Source: Norana najaformis (Eukaryota; Annelida; Clitellata; Crassiclitellata; Hormogastridae). From it: a stretch of DNA of 64,000 nucleotides. Of the stretch, positions 24,601-36,299 are shown piece after piece (within the stretch, counting starts at the first letter, position 1; each line of letters begins with the position of its first letter). Position numbers and translations under genes: made by a program. The notes beneath the pieces were generated by a model. That model was not told the DNA's origin, made no database searches, and worked only from the letters and a program-made list of their open reading frames with translations. The stretch lies in contig OZ029929.1 in NCBI GenBank assembly GCA_964023275.1, forward strand, positions 9,560,856-9,624,855, read 5' to 3'.

Positions 24601-27600
24601 CTCGGGACCTGCAAAAACTTCGAAAAATAAGATGGTGATAAAATCGGGTGTAACCGCGACTCGGGACCTGCAAAAACTTCGAAAAATAAGATGGTGATAA
24701 AATCGGGTGTAACCGCGACTCGGGACCTGCAAAAACTTCGAAAAATAAGATGGTGATAAAATCGGGTGTAACCGCGACTCGGGACCTGCAAAAACTTCGA
24801 AAAATAAGATGGTGATAAAATCGGGTGTAACCGCGACTCGGGACCTGCAAAAACTTCGAAAAATAAGATGGTGATAAAATCGGGTGTAACCGCGACTCGG
24901 GACCTGCAAAAACTTCGAAAAATAAGATGGTGATAAAATCGGGTGTAACCGCGACTCGGGACCTGCAAAAACTTCGAAAAATAAGATGGTGATAAAATCG
25001 GGTGTAACCGCGACTCGGGACCTGCAAAAACTTCGAAAAATAAGATGGTGATAAAATCGGGTGTAACCGCGACTCGGGACCTGCAAAAACTTCGAAAAAT
25101 AAGATGGTGATAAAATCGGGTGTAACCGCGACTCGGGACCTGCAAAAACTTCGAAAAATAAGATGGTGATAAAATCGGGTGTAACCGCGACTCGGGACCT
25201 GCAAAAACTTCGAAAAATAAGATGGTGATAAAATCGGGTGTAACCGCGACTCGGGACCTGCAAAAACTTCGAAAAATAAGATGGTGATAAAATCGGGTGT
25301 AACCGCGACTCGGGACCTGCAAAAACTTCGAAAAATAAGATGGTGATAAAATCGGGTGTAACCGCGACTCGGGACCTGCAAAAACTTCGAAAAATAAGAT
25401 GGTGATAAAATCGGGTGTAACCGCGACTCGGGACCTGCAAAAACTTCGAAAAATAAGATGGTGATAAAATCGGGTGTAACCGCGACTCGGGACCTGCAAA
25501 AACTTCGAAAAATAAGATGGTGATAAAATCGGGTGTAACCGCGACTCGGGACCTGCAAAAACTTCGAAAAATAAGATGGTGATAAAATCGGGTGTAACCG
25601 CGACTCGGGACCTGCAAAAACTTCGAAAAATAAGATGGTGATAAAATCGGGTGTAACCGCGACTCGGGACCTGCAAAAACTTCGAAAAATAAGATGGTGA
25701 TAAAATCGGGTGTAACCGCGACTCGGGACCTGCAAAAACTTCGAAAAATAAGATGGTGATAAAATCGGGTGTAACCGCGACTCGGGACCTGCAAAAACTT
25801 CGAAAAATAAGATGGTGATAAAATCGGGTGAAACCGCGACTCGGGACCTGGATAAGATGCAAAAATCGGTGATAAAACCGTTCGATACCGCGACTCGGGA
25901 CCTGCAAAAACTTCGAAAAATAAGATGGTGATAAAATCGGGTGAAACCGCGACTCGGGACCTGCAAAAACTTCGAAAAATAAGATGGTGATAAAATCGGG
26001 TGTAACCGCGACTCGGGACCTGCAAAAACATCGAAAAATAAGATGGTGATAAAATCGGGTGTAACCGCGACTCGGGACCTGCAAAAACTTCGAAAAATAA
26101 GATGGTGATAAAATCGGGTGTAACCGCGACTCGGGACCTGCAAAAACATCGAAAAATAAGATGGTGATAAAATCGGGTGAAACCGCGACTCGGGACATGC
26201 AAAAACTTCGAGAAATATGATGGTGATAAAACCGTTCGATACCGCGACTCGGGACCTGCAAAAACTTCGAAAAATAGAATGGTGATAAAATCGGGTGAAA
26301 CCGCGACTCGGGACATGCAAAAACATCGAAAAATAAGATGGTGATAAAATCGGGTGTAACCGCGACTCGGGACCTGCAAAAACTTCGAAAAATAAGATGG
26401 TGATAAAATCGGGTGTAACCGCGACTCGGGACCTGCAAAAACTTCGAAAAATAAGATGGTGATAAAATCGGGTGTAACCGCGACTCGGGACCTGCAAAAA
26501 CTTCGAAAAATAAGATGGTGATAAAATCGGGTGTAACCGCGACTCGGGACCTGCAAAAACTTCGAAAAATAAGATGGTGATAAAATCGGGTGTAACCGCG
26601 ACTCGGGACCTGCAAAAACTTCGAAAAATAAGATGGTGATAAAATCGGGTGTAACCGCGACTCGGGACCTGCAAAAACTTCGAAAAATAAGATGGTGATA
26701 AAATCGGGTGTAACCGCGACTCGGGACCTGCAAAAACTTCGAAAAATAAGATGGTGATAAAATCGGGTGTAACCGCGACTCGGGACCTGCAAAAACTTCG
26801 AAAAATAAGATGGTGATAAAATCGGGTGTAACCGCGACTCGGGACCTGCAAAAACTTCGAAAAATAAGATGGTGATAAAATCGGGTGTAACCGCGACTCG
26901 GGACCTGCAAAAACTTCGAAAAATAAGATGGTGATAAAATCGGGTGTAACCGCGACTCGGGACCTGCAAAAACTTCGAAAAATAAGATGGTGATAAAATC
27001 GGGTGTAACCGCGACTCGGGACCTGCAAAAACTTCGAAAAATAAGATGGTGATAAAATCGGGTGTAACCGCGACTCGGGACCTGCAAAAACTTCGAAAAA
27101 TAAGATGGTGATAAAATCGGGTGTAACCGCGACTCGGGACCTGCAAAAACTTCGAAAAATAAGATGGTGATAAAATCGGGTGTAACCGCGACTCGGGACC
27201 TGCAAAAACATCGAAAAATAAGATGGTGATAAAATCGGGTGAAACCGCGACTCGGGACATGCAAAAACTTCGAGAAATATGATGGTGATAAAACCGTTCG
27301 ATACCGCGACTCGGGACCTGCAAAAACTTCGAAAAATAGAATGGTGATAAAATCGGGTGAAACCGCGACTCGGGACATGCAAAAACATCGAAAAATAAGA
27401 TGGTGATAAAATCGGGTGTAACCGCGACTCGGGACCTGCAAAAACTTCGAAAAATAAGATGGTGATAAAATCGGGTGTAACCGCGACTCGGGACCTGCAA
27501 AAACTTCGAAAAATAAGATGGTGATAAAATCGGGTGTAACCGCGACTCGGGACCTGCAAAAACTTCGAAAAATAAGATGGTGATAAAATCGGGTGTAACC

Positions 27601-30600
27601 GCGACTCGGGACCTGCAAAAACTTCGAAAAATAAGATGGTGATAAAATCGGGTGAAACCGCGACTCGGGACATGCAAAAACTTCGAGAAATATGATGGTG
27701 ATAAAACCGTTCGATACCGCGACTCGGGACCTGCAAAAACTTCGAAAAATAGAATGGTGATAAAATCGGGTGAAACCGCGACTCGGGACATGCAAAAACA
27801 TCGAAAAATAAGATGGTGATAAAATCGGGTGTAACCGCGACTCGGGACCTGCAAAAACTTCGAAAAATAAGATGGTGATAAAATCGGGTGTAACCGCGAC
27901 TCGGGACCTGCAAAAACTTCGAAAAATAAGATGGTGATAAAATCGGGTGAAACCGCGACTCGGGACATGCAAAAACTTCGAAAAATATGATGGTGATAAA
28001 ATCGTTCGTAACCGCGACTCGGGACCTGCAAAAACTTCGAAAAATAAGATGGTGATAAAATCGGGTGTAACCGCGACTCGGGACCTGCAAAAACTTCGAA
28101 AAATAAGATGGTGATAAAATCGGGTGTAACCGCGACTCGGGACCTGCAAAAACTTCGAAAAATAAGATGGTGATAAAATCGGGTGTAACCGCGACTCGGG
28201 ACCTGCAAAAACTTCGAAAAATAAGATGGTGATAAAATCGGGTGTAACCGCGACTCGGGACCTGCAAAAACTTCGAAAAATAAGATGGTGATAAAATCGG
28301 GTGTAACCGCGACTCGGGACCTGCAAAAACTTCGAAAAATAAGATGGTGATAAAATCGGGTGTAACCGCGACTCGGGACCTGCAAAAACTTCGAAAAATA
28401 AGATGGTGATAAAATCGGGTGTAACCGCGACTCGGGACCTGCAAAAACTTCGAAAAATAAGATGGTGATAAAATCGGGTGTAACCGCGACTCGGGACCTG
28501 CAAAAACTTCGAAAAATAAGATGGTGATAAAATCGGGTGTAACCGCGACTCGGGACCTGCAAAAACTTCGAAAAATAAGATGGTGATAAAATCGGGTGAA
28601 ACCGCGACTCGGGACCTGCAAAAACTTCGAAAAATAAGATGGTGATAAAATCGGGTGTAACCGCGACTCGGGACCTGCAAAAACTTCGAAAAATAAGATG
28701 GTGATAAAATCGGGTGTAACCGCGACTCGGGACCTGCAAAAACTTCGAAAAATAAGATGGTGATAAAATCGGGTGTAACCGCGACTCGGGACCTGCAAAA
28801 ACATCGAAAAATAAGATGGTGATAAAATCGGGTGAAACCGCGACTCGGGACATGCAAAAACTTCGAGAAATATGATGGTGATAAAACCGTTCGATACCGC
28901 GACTCGGGACCTGCAAAAACTTCGAAAAATAGAATGGTGATAAAATCGGGTGAAACCGCGACTCGGGACATGCAAAAACATCGAAAAATAAGATGGTGAT
29001 AAAATCGGGTGAAACCGCGACTCGGGACCTGCAAAAACTTCGAAAAATATGATGGTGATAAAACCGGTTGTAACCGCGACTCGGGACCTGCAAAAACATC
29101 GAAAAATAAGATGGTGATAAAATCGGGTGAAACCGCGACTCGGGACATGCAAAAACTTCGAGAAATATGATGGTGATAAAATCGTTCGTAACCGCGACTC
29201 GGGACCTGCAAAAACTTCGAAAAATAAGATGGTGATAAAATCGGGTGTAACCGCGACTCGGGACCTGCAAAAACTTCGAAAAATAAGATGGTGATAAAAT
29301 CGGGTGTAACCGCGACTCGGGACCTGCAAAAACTTCGAAAAATAAGATGGTGATAAAATCGGGTGTAACCGCGACTCGGGACCTGCAAAAACTTCGAAAA
29401 ATAAGATGGTGATAAAATCGGGTGTAACCGCGACTCGGGACCTGCAAAAACTTCGAAAAATAAGATGGTGATAAAATCGGGTGTAACCGCGACTCGGGAC
29501 CTGCAAAAACTTCGAAAAATAAGATGGTGATAAAATCGGGTGTAACCGCGACTCGGGACCTGCAAAAACTTCGAAAAATAAGATGGTGATAAAATCGGGT
29601 GTAACCGCGACTCGGGACCTGCAAAAACTTCGAAAAATAAGATGGTGATAAAATCGGGTGTAACCGCGACTCGGGACCTGCAAAAACTTCGAAAAATAAG
29701 ATGGTGATAAAATCGGGTGTAACCGCGACTCGGGACCTGCAAAAACTTCGAAAAATAAGATGGTGATAAAATCGGGTGTAACCGCGACTCGGGACCTGCA
29801 AAAACTTCGAAAAATAAGATGGTGATAAAATCGGGTGTAACCGCGACTCGGGACCTGCAAAAACTTCGAAAAATAAGATGGTGATAAAATCGGGTGTAAC
29901 CGCGACTCGGGACCTGCAAAAACTTCGAAAAATAAGATGGTGATAAAATCGGGTGTAACCGCGACTCGGGACCTGCAAAAACTTCGAAAAATAAGATGGT
30001 GATAAAATCGGGCCTAACCGCGACTCGGGACCTGCAAAAACTTCGAAAAATAAGATGGTGATAAAATCGGGTGTAACCGCGACTCGGGACCTGCAAAAAC
30101 TTCGAAAAATAAGATGGTGATAAAATCGGGTGTAACCGCGACTCGGGACCTGCAAAAACTTCGAAAAATAAGATGGTGATAAAATCGGGTGTAACCGCGA
30201 CTCGGGACCTGCAAAAACTTCGAAAAATAAGATGGTGATAAAATCGGGTGTAACCGCGACTCGGGACCTGCAAAAACTTCGAAAAATAAGATGGTGATAA
30301 AATCGGGTGTAACCGCGACTCGGGACCTGCAAAAACTTCGAAAAATAAGATGGTGATAAAATCGGGTGTAACCGCGACTCGGGACCTGCAAAAACTTCGA
30401 AAAATAAGATGGTGATAAAATCGGGCCTAACCGCGACTCGGGACCTGCAAAAACTTCGAAAAATAAGATGGTGATAAAATCGGGTGTAACCGCGACTCGG
30501 GACCTGCAAAAACTTCGAAAAATAAGATGGTGATAAAATCGGGTGTAACCGCGACTCGGGACCTGCAAAAACTTCGAAAAATAAGATGGTGATAAAATCG

Positions 30601-32641
30601 GGTGTAACCGCGACTCGGGACCTGCAAAAACTTCGAAAAATAAGATGGTGATAAAATCGGGTGTAACCGCGACTCGGGACCTGCAAAAACTTCGAAAAAT
30701 AAGATGGTGATAAAATCGGGTGTAACCGCGACTCGGGACCTGCAAAAACTTCGAAAAATAAGATGGTGATAAAATCGGGTGTAACCGCGACTCGGGACCT
30801 GCAAAAACTTCGAAAAATAAGATGGTGATAAAATCGGGTGTAACCGCGACTCGGGACCTGCAAAAACTTCGAAAAATAAGATGGTGATAAAATCGGGTGT
30901 AACCGCGACTCGGGACCTGCAAAAACTTCGAAAAATAAGATGGTGATAAAATCGGGTGTAACCGCGACTCGGGACCTGCAAAAACTTCGAAAAATAAGAT
31001 GGTGATAAAATCGGGTGTAACCGCGACTCGGGACCTGCAAAAACTTCGAAAAATAAGATGGTGATAAAATCGGGTGTAACCGCGACTCGGGACCTGCAAA
31101 AACTTCGAAAAATAAGATGGTGATAAAATCGGGTGTAACCGCGACTCGGGACCTGCAAAAACTTCGAAAAATAAGATGGTGATAAAATCGGGTGTAACCG
31201 CGACTCGGGACATGCAAAAACATCGAGAAATAAGATGGTGATAAAATCGGGTGTAACCGCGACTCGGGACCTGCAAAAACTTCGAAAAATAAGATGGTGA
31301 TAAAATCGGGTGTAACCGCGACTCGGGACCTGCAAAAACATCGAAAAATAAGATGGTGATAAAATCGGGTGAAACCGCGACTCGGGACCTGCAAAAACTT
31401 CGAAAAATATGATGGTGATAAAATCGGGTGTAACCGCGACTCGGGACCTGCAAAAACTTCGAAAAATAAGATGGTGATAAAATCGGGTGAAACCGCGACT
31501 CGGGACCTGCAAAAACTTCGAAAAATATGATGGTGATAAAACCGGTTGATACCGCGACTCGGGACCTGCAAAAACTTCGAAAAATAAGATGGTGATAAAA
31601 TCGGGTGAAACCGCGACTCGGGACATGCAAAAACTTCGAAAAATAAGATGGTGATAAAATCGGGTGTAACCGCGACTCGGGACCTGCAAAAACTTCGAAA
31701 AATAAGATGGTGATAAAATCGGGTGTAACCGCGACTCGGGACCTGCAAAAACTTCGAAAAATAAGATGGTGATAAAATCGGGTGTAACCGCGACTCGGGA
31801 CCTGCAAAAACTTCGAAAAATAAGATGGTGATAAAATCGGGCCTAACCGCGACTCGGGACCTGCAAAAACTTCGAAAAATAAGATGGTGATAAAATCGGG
31901 TGTAACCGCGACTCGGGACCTGCAAAAACTTCGAAAAATAAGATGGTGATAAAATCGGGTGTAACCGCGACTCGGGACCTGCAAAAACTTCGAAAAATAA
32001 GATGGTGATAAAATCGGGTGTAACCGCGACTCGGGACCTGCAAAAACTTCGAAAAATAAGATGGTGATAAAATCGGGTGTAACCGCGACTCGGGACCTGC
32101 AAAAACTTCGAAAAATAAGATGGTGATAAAATCGGGTGAAACCGCGACTCGGGACCTGCAAAAACTTCGAAAAATAAGATGGTGATAAAATCGGGTGTAA
32201 CCGCGACTCGGGACATGCAAAAACATCGAGAAATAAGATGGTGATAAAATCGGGTGTAACCGCGACTCGGGACCTGCAAAAACATCGAAAAATAAGATGG
32301 TGATAAAATCGGGTGTAACCGCGACTCGGGACCTGCAAAAACATCGAAAAATAAGATGGTGATAAAATCGGGTGAAACCGCGACTCGGGACATGCAAAAA
32401 CTTCGAGAAATATGATGGTGATAAAACCGTTCGATAACCGCGACTCGGGACCTGCAAAAACTTCGAAAAATAGAATGGTGATAAAATCGGGTGAAACCGC
32501 GACTCGGGACATGCAAAAACATCGAAAAATAAGATGGTGATAAAATCGGGTGTAACCGCGACTCGGGACCTGCAAAAACTTCGAAAAATAAGATGGTGAT
32601 AAAATCGGTTGTAACCGCGACTCGGGACATGCAAAAACTTC
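15601..32641. repeat. Right satellite domain, homogeneous with islands of cassette monomers
   Basis: Long runs of identical common-type monomers (for example 15.6-16.7, 19.0-21.8 and 24.2-25.8 kb). They are broken by islands of cassette monomers at about 22.0-22.45, 23.2-23.8, 26.15-26.35, 27.2-27.4, 27.65-27.8, 28.8-29.2 and 31.2-32.64 kb. Single CCT monomers occur at 17211, 18981, 20810, 23937, 24173, 30009, 30422 and 31838, mostly at whole-monomer spacings. One scrambled monomer is at 25850-25880 and a one-base insertion at about 32434. Confidence 0.85.
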
Positions 32642-33715
32642 TGCTACCTAAATAACAAATTGACCAAACTTTGAACCCCTACTTCCCCTAGTACGCATTT
32701 GGCACCACACTTTCCACTCCCCTTCGCGGACGACCGCACTCCAACGCAAACGACTTTTGAAGCTCGGTACCCAGTAACAATGGGTAACAAGTCATGGTAC
32801 AGCCTCGGCTGCTCCAAGTGAATACTGCGCCAGCATTCCCCAATGCAGAACGGACTGTTTGCTGGCTTACTGAAGTTGGTGTTTAAGGCACAGGCTACAT
32901 ATACTGAACAGGCTGTACCTAAATAATTATCATTCACGAAATATTGATGTACATCCGGACGTCCGCTTTGGGCTTAACCCCTCCCCTTGTCCTCATTTTG
33001 ATGACCCTCCCTATCCCTCCTCGCGCACATCCTTAATGGACGGTCCGCAAACATTTCTATGACACAGGCTTCAGTGTTGAAGCTCCTCTCGATCGTCCCT
33101 CACTCCGGCAGCCAGCGAATAAGTAAATTAATGACCCAGTCACTCCGTCCCATTTACGCATAGGCCTACAGTGGACCCAGACTGTCAACGAGCGATCCAT
33201 AGGCGTACATCCCATGAGTGGATCACGAAATGCACATCGATAGGACGATACACTTATCCTTACGCTGTCGCGTGGTTTCCCTAAAGTCGCAAGATCGCTT
33301 TTTCGTTCTTCACACTACCGCGCTGATCCATCATTATCCTATCGCCTTCCCTCAACCACCATCTTTACGCAGATATCACACAGCTCGCTTTGTCCACCAT
33401 CGCAGGCAGCCATAACAAAGGTTATCTGAGCGCCGTGTGGTGTTCTCTCTATGACCAACACTCAGTGGGTTCACAAAAGTTGGTTCCAACCTCGAGGCCT
33501 ATCGCAAAATCTCACGGCCTCATCGTTCAGTCTCTGATCGCCGGCTGCAGTCAGTCGGCGGGACATCTGATGCCGCTGTGGTGCAAAATCGTACTGCCGA
33601 AATTCGTTCCTGCCACGCCCACTGCTGTTGCCAAGAATGTTGCACTATGGGTCGCCCAACAAGGACGTAAGCAAAAATTACCTACAGTGCAAATCGCTTA
33701 ACACGAAATGCAGGG
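32642..33715. other. Right flank of the satellite; no gene recognised
   Basis: Relatively G+C-rich, low-repeat sequence. Open frames of 65-103 codons exist on both strands (for example 33390-33701 plus and 32644-32937 minus). They have no family resemblance, no splice context and ordinary composition, so I do not call them genes. A CATCCTTAATGGACGGTCC stretch at about 33028 faintly recalls a MITE end but has no partner. Confidence 0.4.
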
Positions 33716-35104
33716 ACTTGTGTAAAAAATTCGTGTGAACCAAATTTTGTCTAAACTGTTTTTTCCATTCCAAGATTAAAATTTGAGATATAAGTAGGTA
33801 CCGCAGAGTTTACACAATGATCATTGGGCATAGCACTCGTAACAGAGTACACGCATTCAAACAAACCACACAAGACTACACAAATTCATTTAATTCTTCC
33901 CTTCTTAGTATTAATTTAAAAGATAAATTTGTAAAAATTTATAGATATCAGGTTAAAAATCGAAGTTAATAAAATGTCAAATCCTAGGCTGAAACACTGC
34001 CATGCTTCAAAAGATGAGTCATAACAAAGCAAAGAGTATCTTGGAGTCCAGATTCGCTTGTCATCCACCACAAAGGATGACAAATATCTACTGCAGTCTA
34101 TGCAGTAGGCCCCCCTACTCTGTACGTATAATTCATAAATGGTACGTCTAATATTTTCTTCTACGCTACAAGTACTTTCACACAATGCCATGAGCTGGCA
34201 AGGTCATAAATGGTGTAGGCCAAATTGTCACAGCACTGTAATGAATGTCTCAACCGTCACAAGTGCACAGACCCAAAAGGCAACTTGAAACACAATGCAA
34301 CCCTTTCACATGAGACAAGTGGAAAATACATCAACATTTCATGTCACCCAAGGTTTTGTATTGCATTTTCATAGAACCAACATATTTTTATGTTAAGCCA
34401 TATTTTTGTGTTATCAGTTTCATGACAGAGGAAGTAATTTACATTAAAAAGTCTGATAGTGAAACAAACTAATCATCTTTTCATGTTGACCAATATTTCA
34501 TGTTAAACGTTTTTGTGTTAAGTGTTTTCCACTGTACTTTGGACCATTCAATTCCCCTGGTTGGCATTTGGCATTACCCTCCCCATCCTCCTTTGCAGAC
34601 ATCTGCAGGGTACTAAGACCTATCCAAGGCCACCCTGTTGATCTTGCAGGGCTAACCGTGCTATGGGAGTGTGAACTTTGATACTGCCGTTTCTAGCGAA
34701 AAGGCTAATTAGATCCACTGAACCAGTGAACTAGATTAATTAATTAGATCCTAACAAACTAATTCGATCAAACAAAGCATATCAAGATGCTGGCCCCCTC
34801 TGTTTTAACAAGTGCAAAACAGAAACCTTTGCCTCTGGGTACTTGTGTTTGTATACCTGGCTACAGGTTTCTAATGTTGCTTAACAAAAGCAGATCTGAG
34901 ATTGCGTGGCATATGGTTCTGGCTGATCTTAAAAAGAATACCCAATACAATTAGAAATCACTCACTGTCTGTTAATACAGTCAAAAAATAATTCTTTCTG
35001 CTGCATTTGAACTTAGAAAGACAAGCATGCAGTCCTCTAAATGTGTCAAATTAAAAATTTTACAACTTTTCACATTTTTAAACAATTGACAGTTGAAACA
35101 GTAA
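33716..35104. other. No recognisable gene; includes likely 3' UTR of the esterase-like gene
   Basis: AT-rich. The part just below 35105 should be the 3' untranslated region of the minus-strand gene ending there. I see no canonical AATAAA on the minus strand within the first few hundred bases, so the transcript end is not located. Confidence 0.35.
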
Positions 35105-35319
35105 TCAGTTCCAAGCAGACTCTTCTCTGTAAGGTAAAGGATGGAGTTTGTGATCTTCACCTTCAGATACAGCAGCAGCCATAATAAGGTCATGAAAATT
35201 TGGTTGCTGCCAAGTCTTGCAGCATCTACACCAGCAGCGATGTCTACTGTTCAAGTGATGAGAGTGATGCAGTCTTATCAGTAGGAATGCAAGTAAGAAC
35301 AATACTGCACCAACAGCAA
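35105..35319 (-). CDS. Cholinesterase-like adhesion protein, last exon: transmembrane segment and cytoplasmic tail
   Basis: The minus-strand acceptor TTTGTGTTTGTAG ends at 35320. The exon completes a split codon left by the exon at 39096-39283 and reads VAVGAVLFLLAFLLIRLHH, a single hydrophobic helix followed by His/Arg, which is a stop-transfer signal. A cytoplasmic tail of about 50 residues follows, with a Cys-rich juxtamembrane stretch (CWCRCCKTW) that could be palmitoylated, ending EESAWN and TGA. This makes the protein type I single-pass, as in neuroligins and gliotactin. The tail is much shorter than in vertebrate neuroligins and lacks their usual C-terminal PDZ-binding sequence. The phase match to the previous exon is exact, so direct splicing is plausible, but a further exon in the 3.8-kb intron cannot be excluded. 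Confidence 0.7.
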
Positions 35320-36299
35320 CTACAAACACAAAGATAATTCTTTATACATTTTGAAGATGATGACAAATGATGAAGACTTAAGACAAAGATGCATCAAACA
35401 AGTTAGTCCAAGCAAGAATGACTCTAAAAATATAAATTTTAAAAATGATGCATGTGTGAAAGTTATTGGCAGCAATTTCCCTGCAGTCACACACCATGTG
35501 TGTGCCGGAAAATTTGAACAGGTCATTCTGCTAAGAGTACTGTGAACATGAATGTCTACAACACTGATCAGTAACAAAGTAAAAGTAATCATTTTATGCA
35601 CTGAAGTAAAAGGTTTAGTACTTTTACTTGTAACAAAATAATAAAAACGTTAATACTTTTAATTGCAAGGAGGCAATATTTCACTCATTATGATGTATTT
35701 TTACTTCATTTCAACTGATGCCTATGCATTCATTACTAATTACTTCCATGCACTAGATGCACATATGCTGCAATAGTACTTTTCCCAAATTCAGATCAAA
35801 CAATGCATTGCTAAGGCAGCATGATTTTGACTTCCAGTACTCACTGGGTTTAAAGGCCTTGTATCCTACCAAAAATCTTACACTACGACATGATGCTCAA
35901 TGTCCTATCCTAATGTCCAAGGCCTTTACCTTACAAAATGCCAACCGCCAGGTGGTGCTTCAATCAACAAAGCTGTGGCCCAATCAGCAAAGTCCTACTA
36001 TTTAAAAGGACCAAATCAGCATGGGTTACCACCTGACCCTAACTTTTACAAGACCTCTAGGTGAAGCAGCTGTTTTGCTTTGTTAACCATAACACATGCA
36101 AGTTACACAGGAAAGATAGGGAGCGTCATATCTTAGTGTACTCGAAGACCTCTGCCTATAATATGGATTTCAACATGCTAAAGTAATTTCCTACAGTGAT
36201 GAAATCGCCTTGTCAAATATAGTGACCTAGAATCAGAGTAAAAATGAGATATAACAAAACCCATCCAATACAGATAGTTATATATGTTTTTGGTGTTCA
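35320..36299. other. Intron of the esterase-like gene; nothing recognised
   Basis: AT-rich non-coding sequence. No repeat match or exon-like segment found. Confidence 0.4.

Larger units (their letters stand above)
8461..32641. repeat. 59-bp satellite array, about 410 monomers, 24.2 kb
   Basis: A single head-to-tail array with a 59-bp monomer. Landmarks in order on the plus strand: CTTCGAAAAATAAG, GATGGTGATAAAA, TCGGGTGTAA, CCGCGACTCGGGAC, CTGCAAAAA. By hand count the consensus is 26/59 G+C with 5 CpG, an observed/expected CpG ratio of about 1.8. Most monomers are identical or differ at one to three positions. Recurring variants are TGT, TGA, CCT or TTCG at the site after TCGGG; AATAAG, AATAGG, AATATG or AATAGA; CTTCG or CATCG; CCTGC or CATGC. 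The minus strand of the consensus has no stop in any frame, which gives very long but probably meaningless open frames. No transposon interrupts it. Both edges are sharp (8461 and 32641). Confidence 0.98.

Noticed and set aside
8225..32634. Dozens of overlapping minus-strand open frames of up to 5,723 codons encoding a 59-residue repeat
   Set aside because: They arise because the 59-bp monomer lacks minus-strand stops in all frames (about a 6% chance for a random unit). All three frames are open at once, most have no ATG, and no promoter, splice site or frame-specific conservation is visible. Kept as a finding to test, not annotated as genes.
8461..32641. CRISPR-like array
   Set aside because: Regular periodicity but no unique spacers; the whole 59-bp unit repeats. 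The context is eukaryotic.
8461..32641. CENP-B box in the satellite monomer
   Set aside because: TTCG and CGGG are both present, but not in the nTTCGnnnnAnnCGGGn arrangement on either strand.
8461..32641. Pol III B box and T-run terminator on the minus strand of the monomer
   Set aside because: GGTCCCGAGTC resembles GGTTCGANTCC only if one C is removed, and no A box lies at a suitable distance. The T runs come with the A-rich part of the unit.
32644..33701. Open frames of 65-103 codons right of the satellite
   Set aside because: No family resemblance, no splice context and ordinary length for random open frames.
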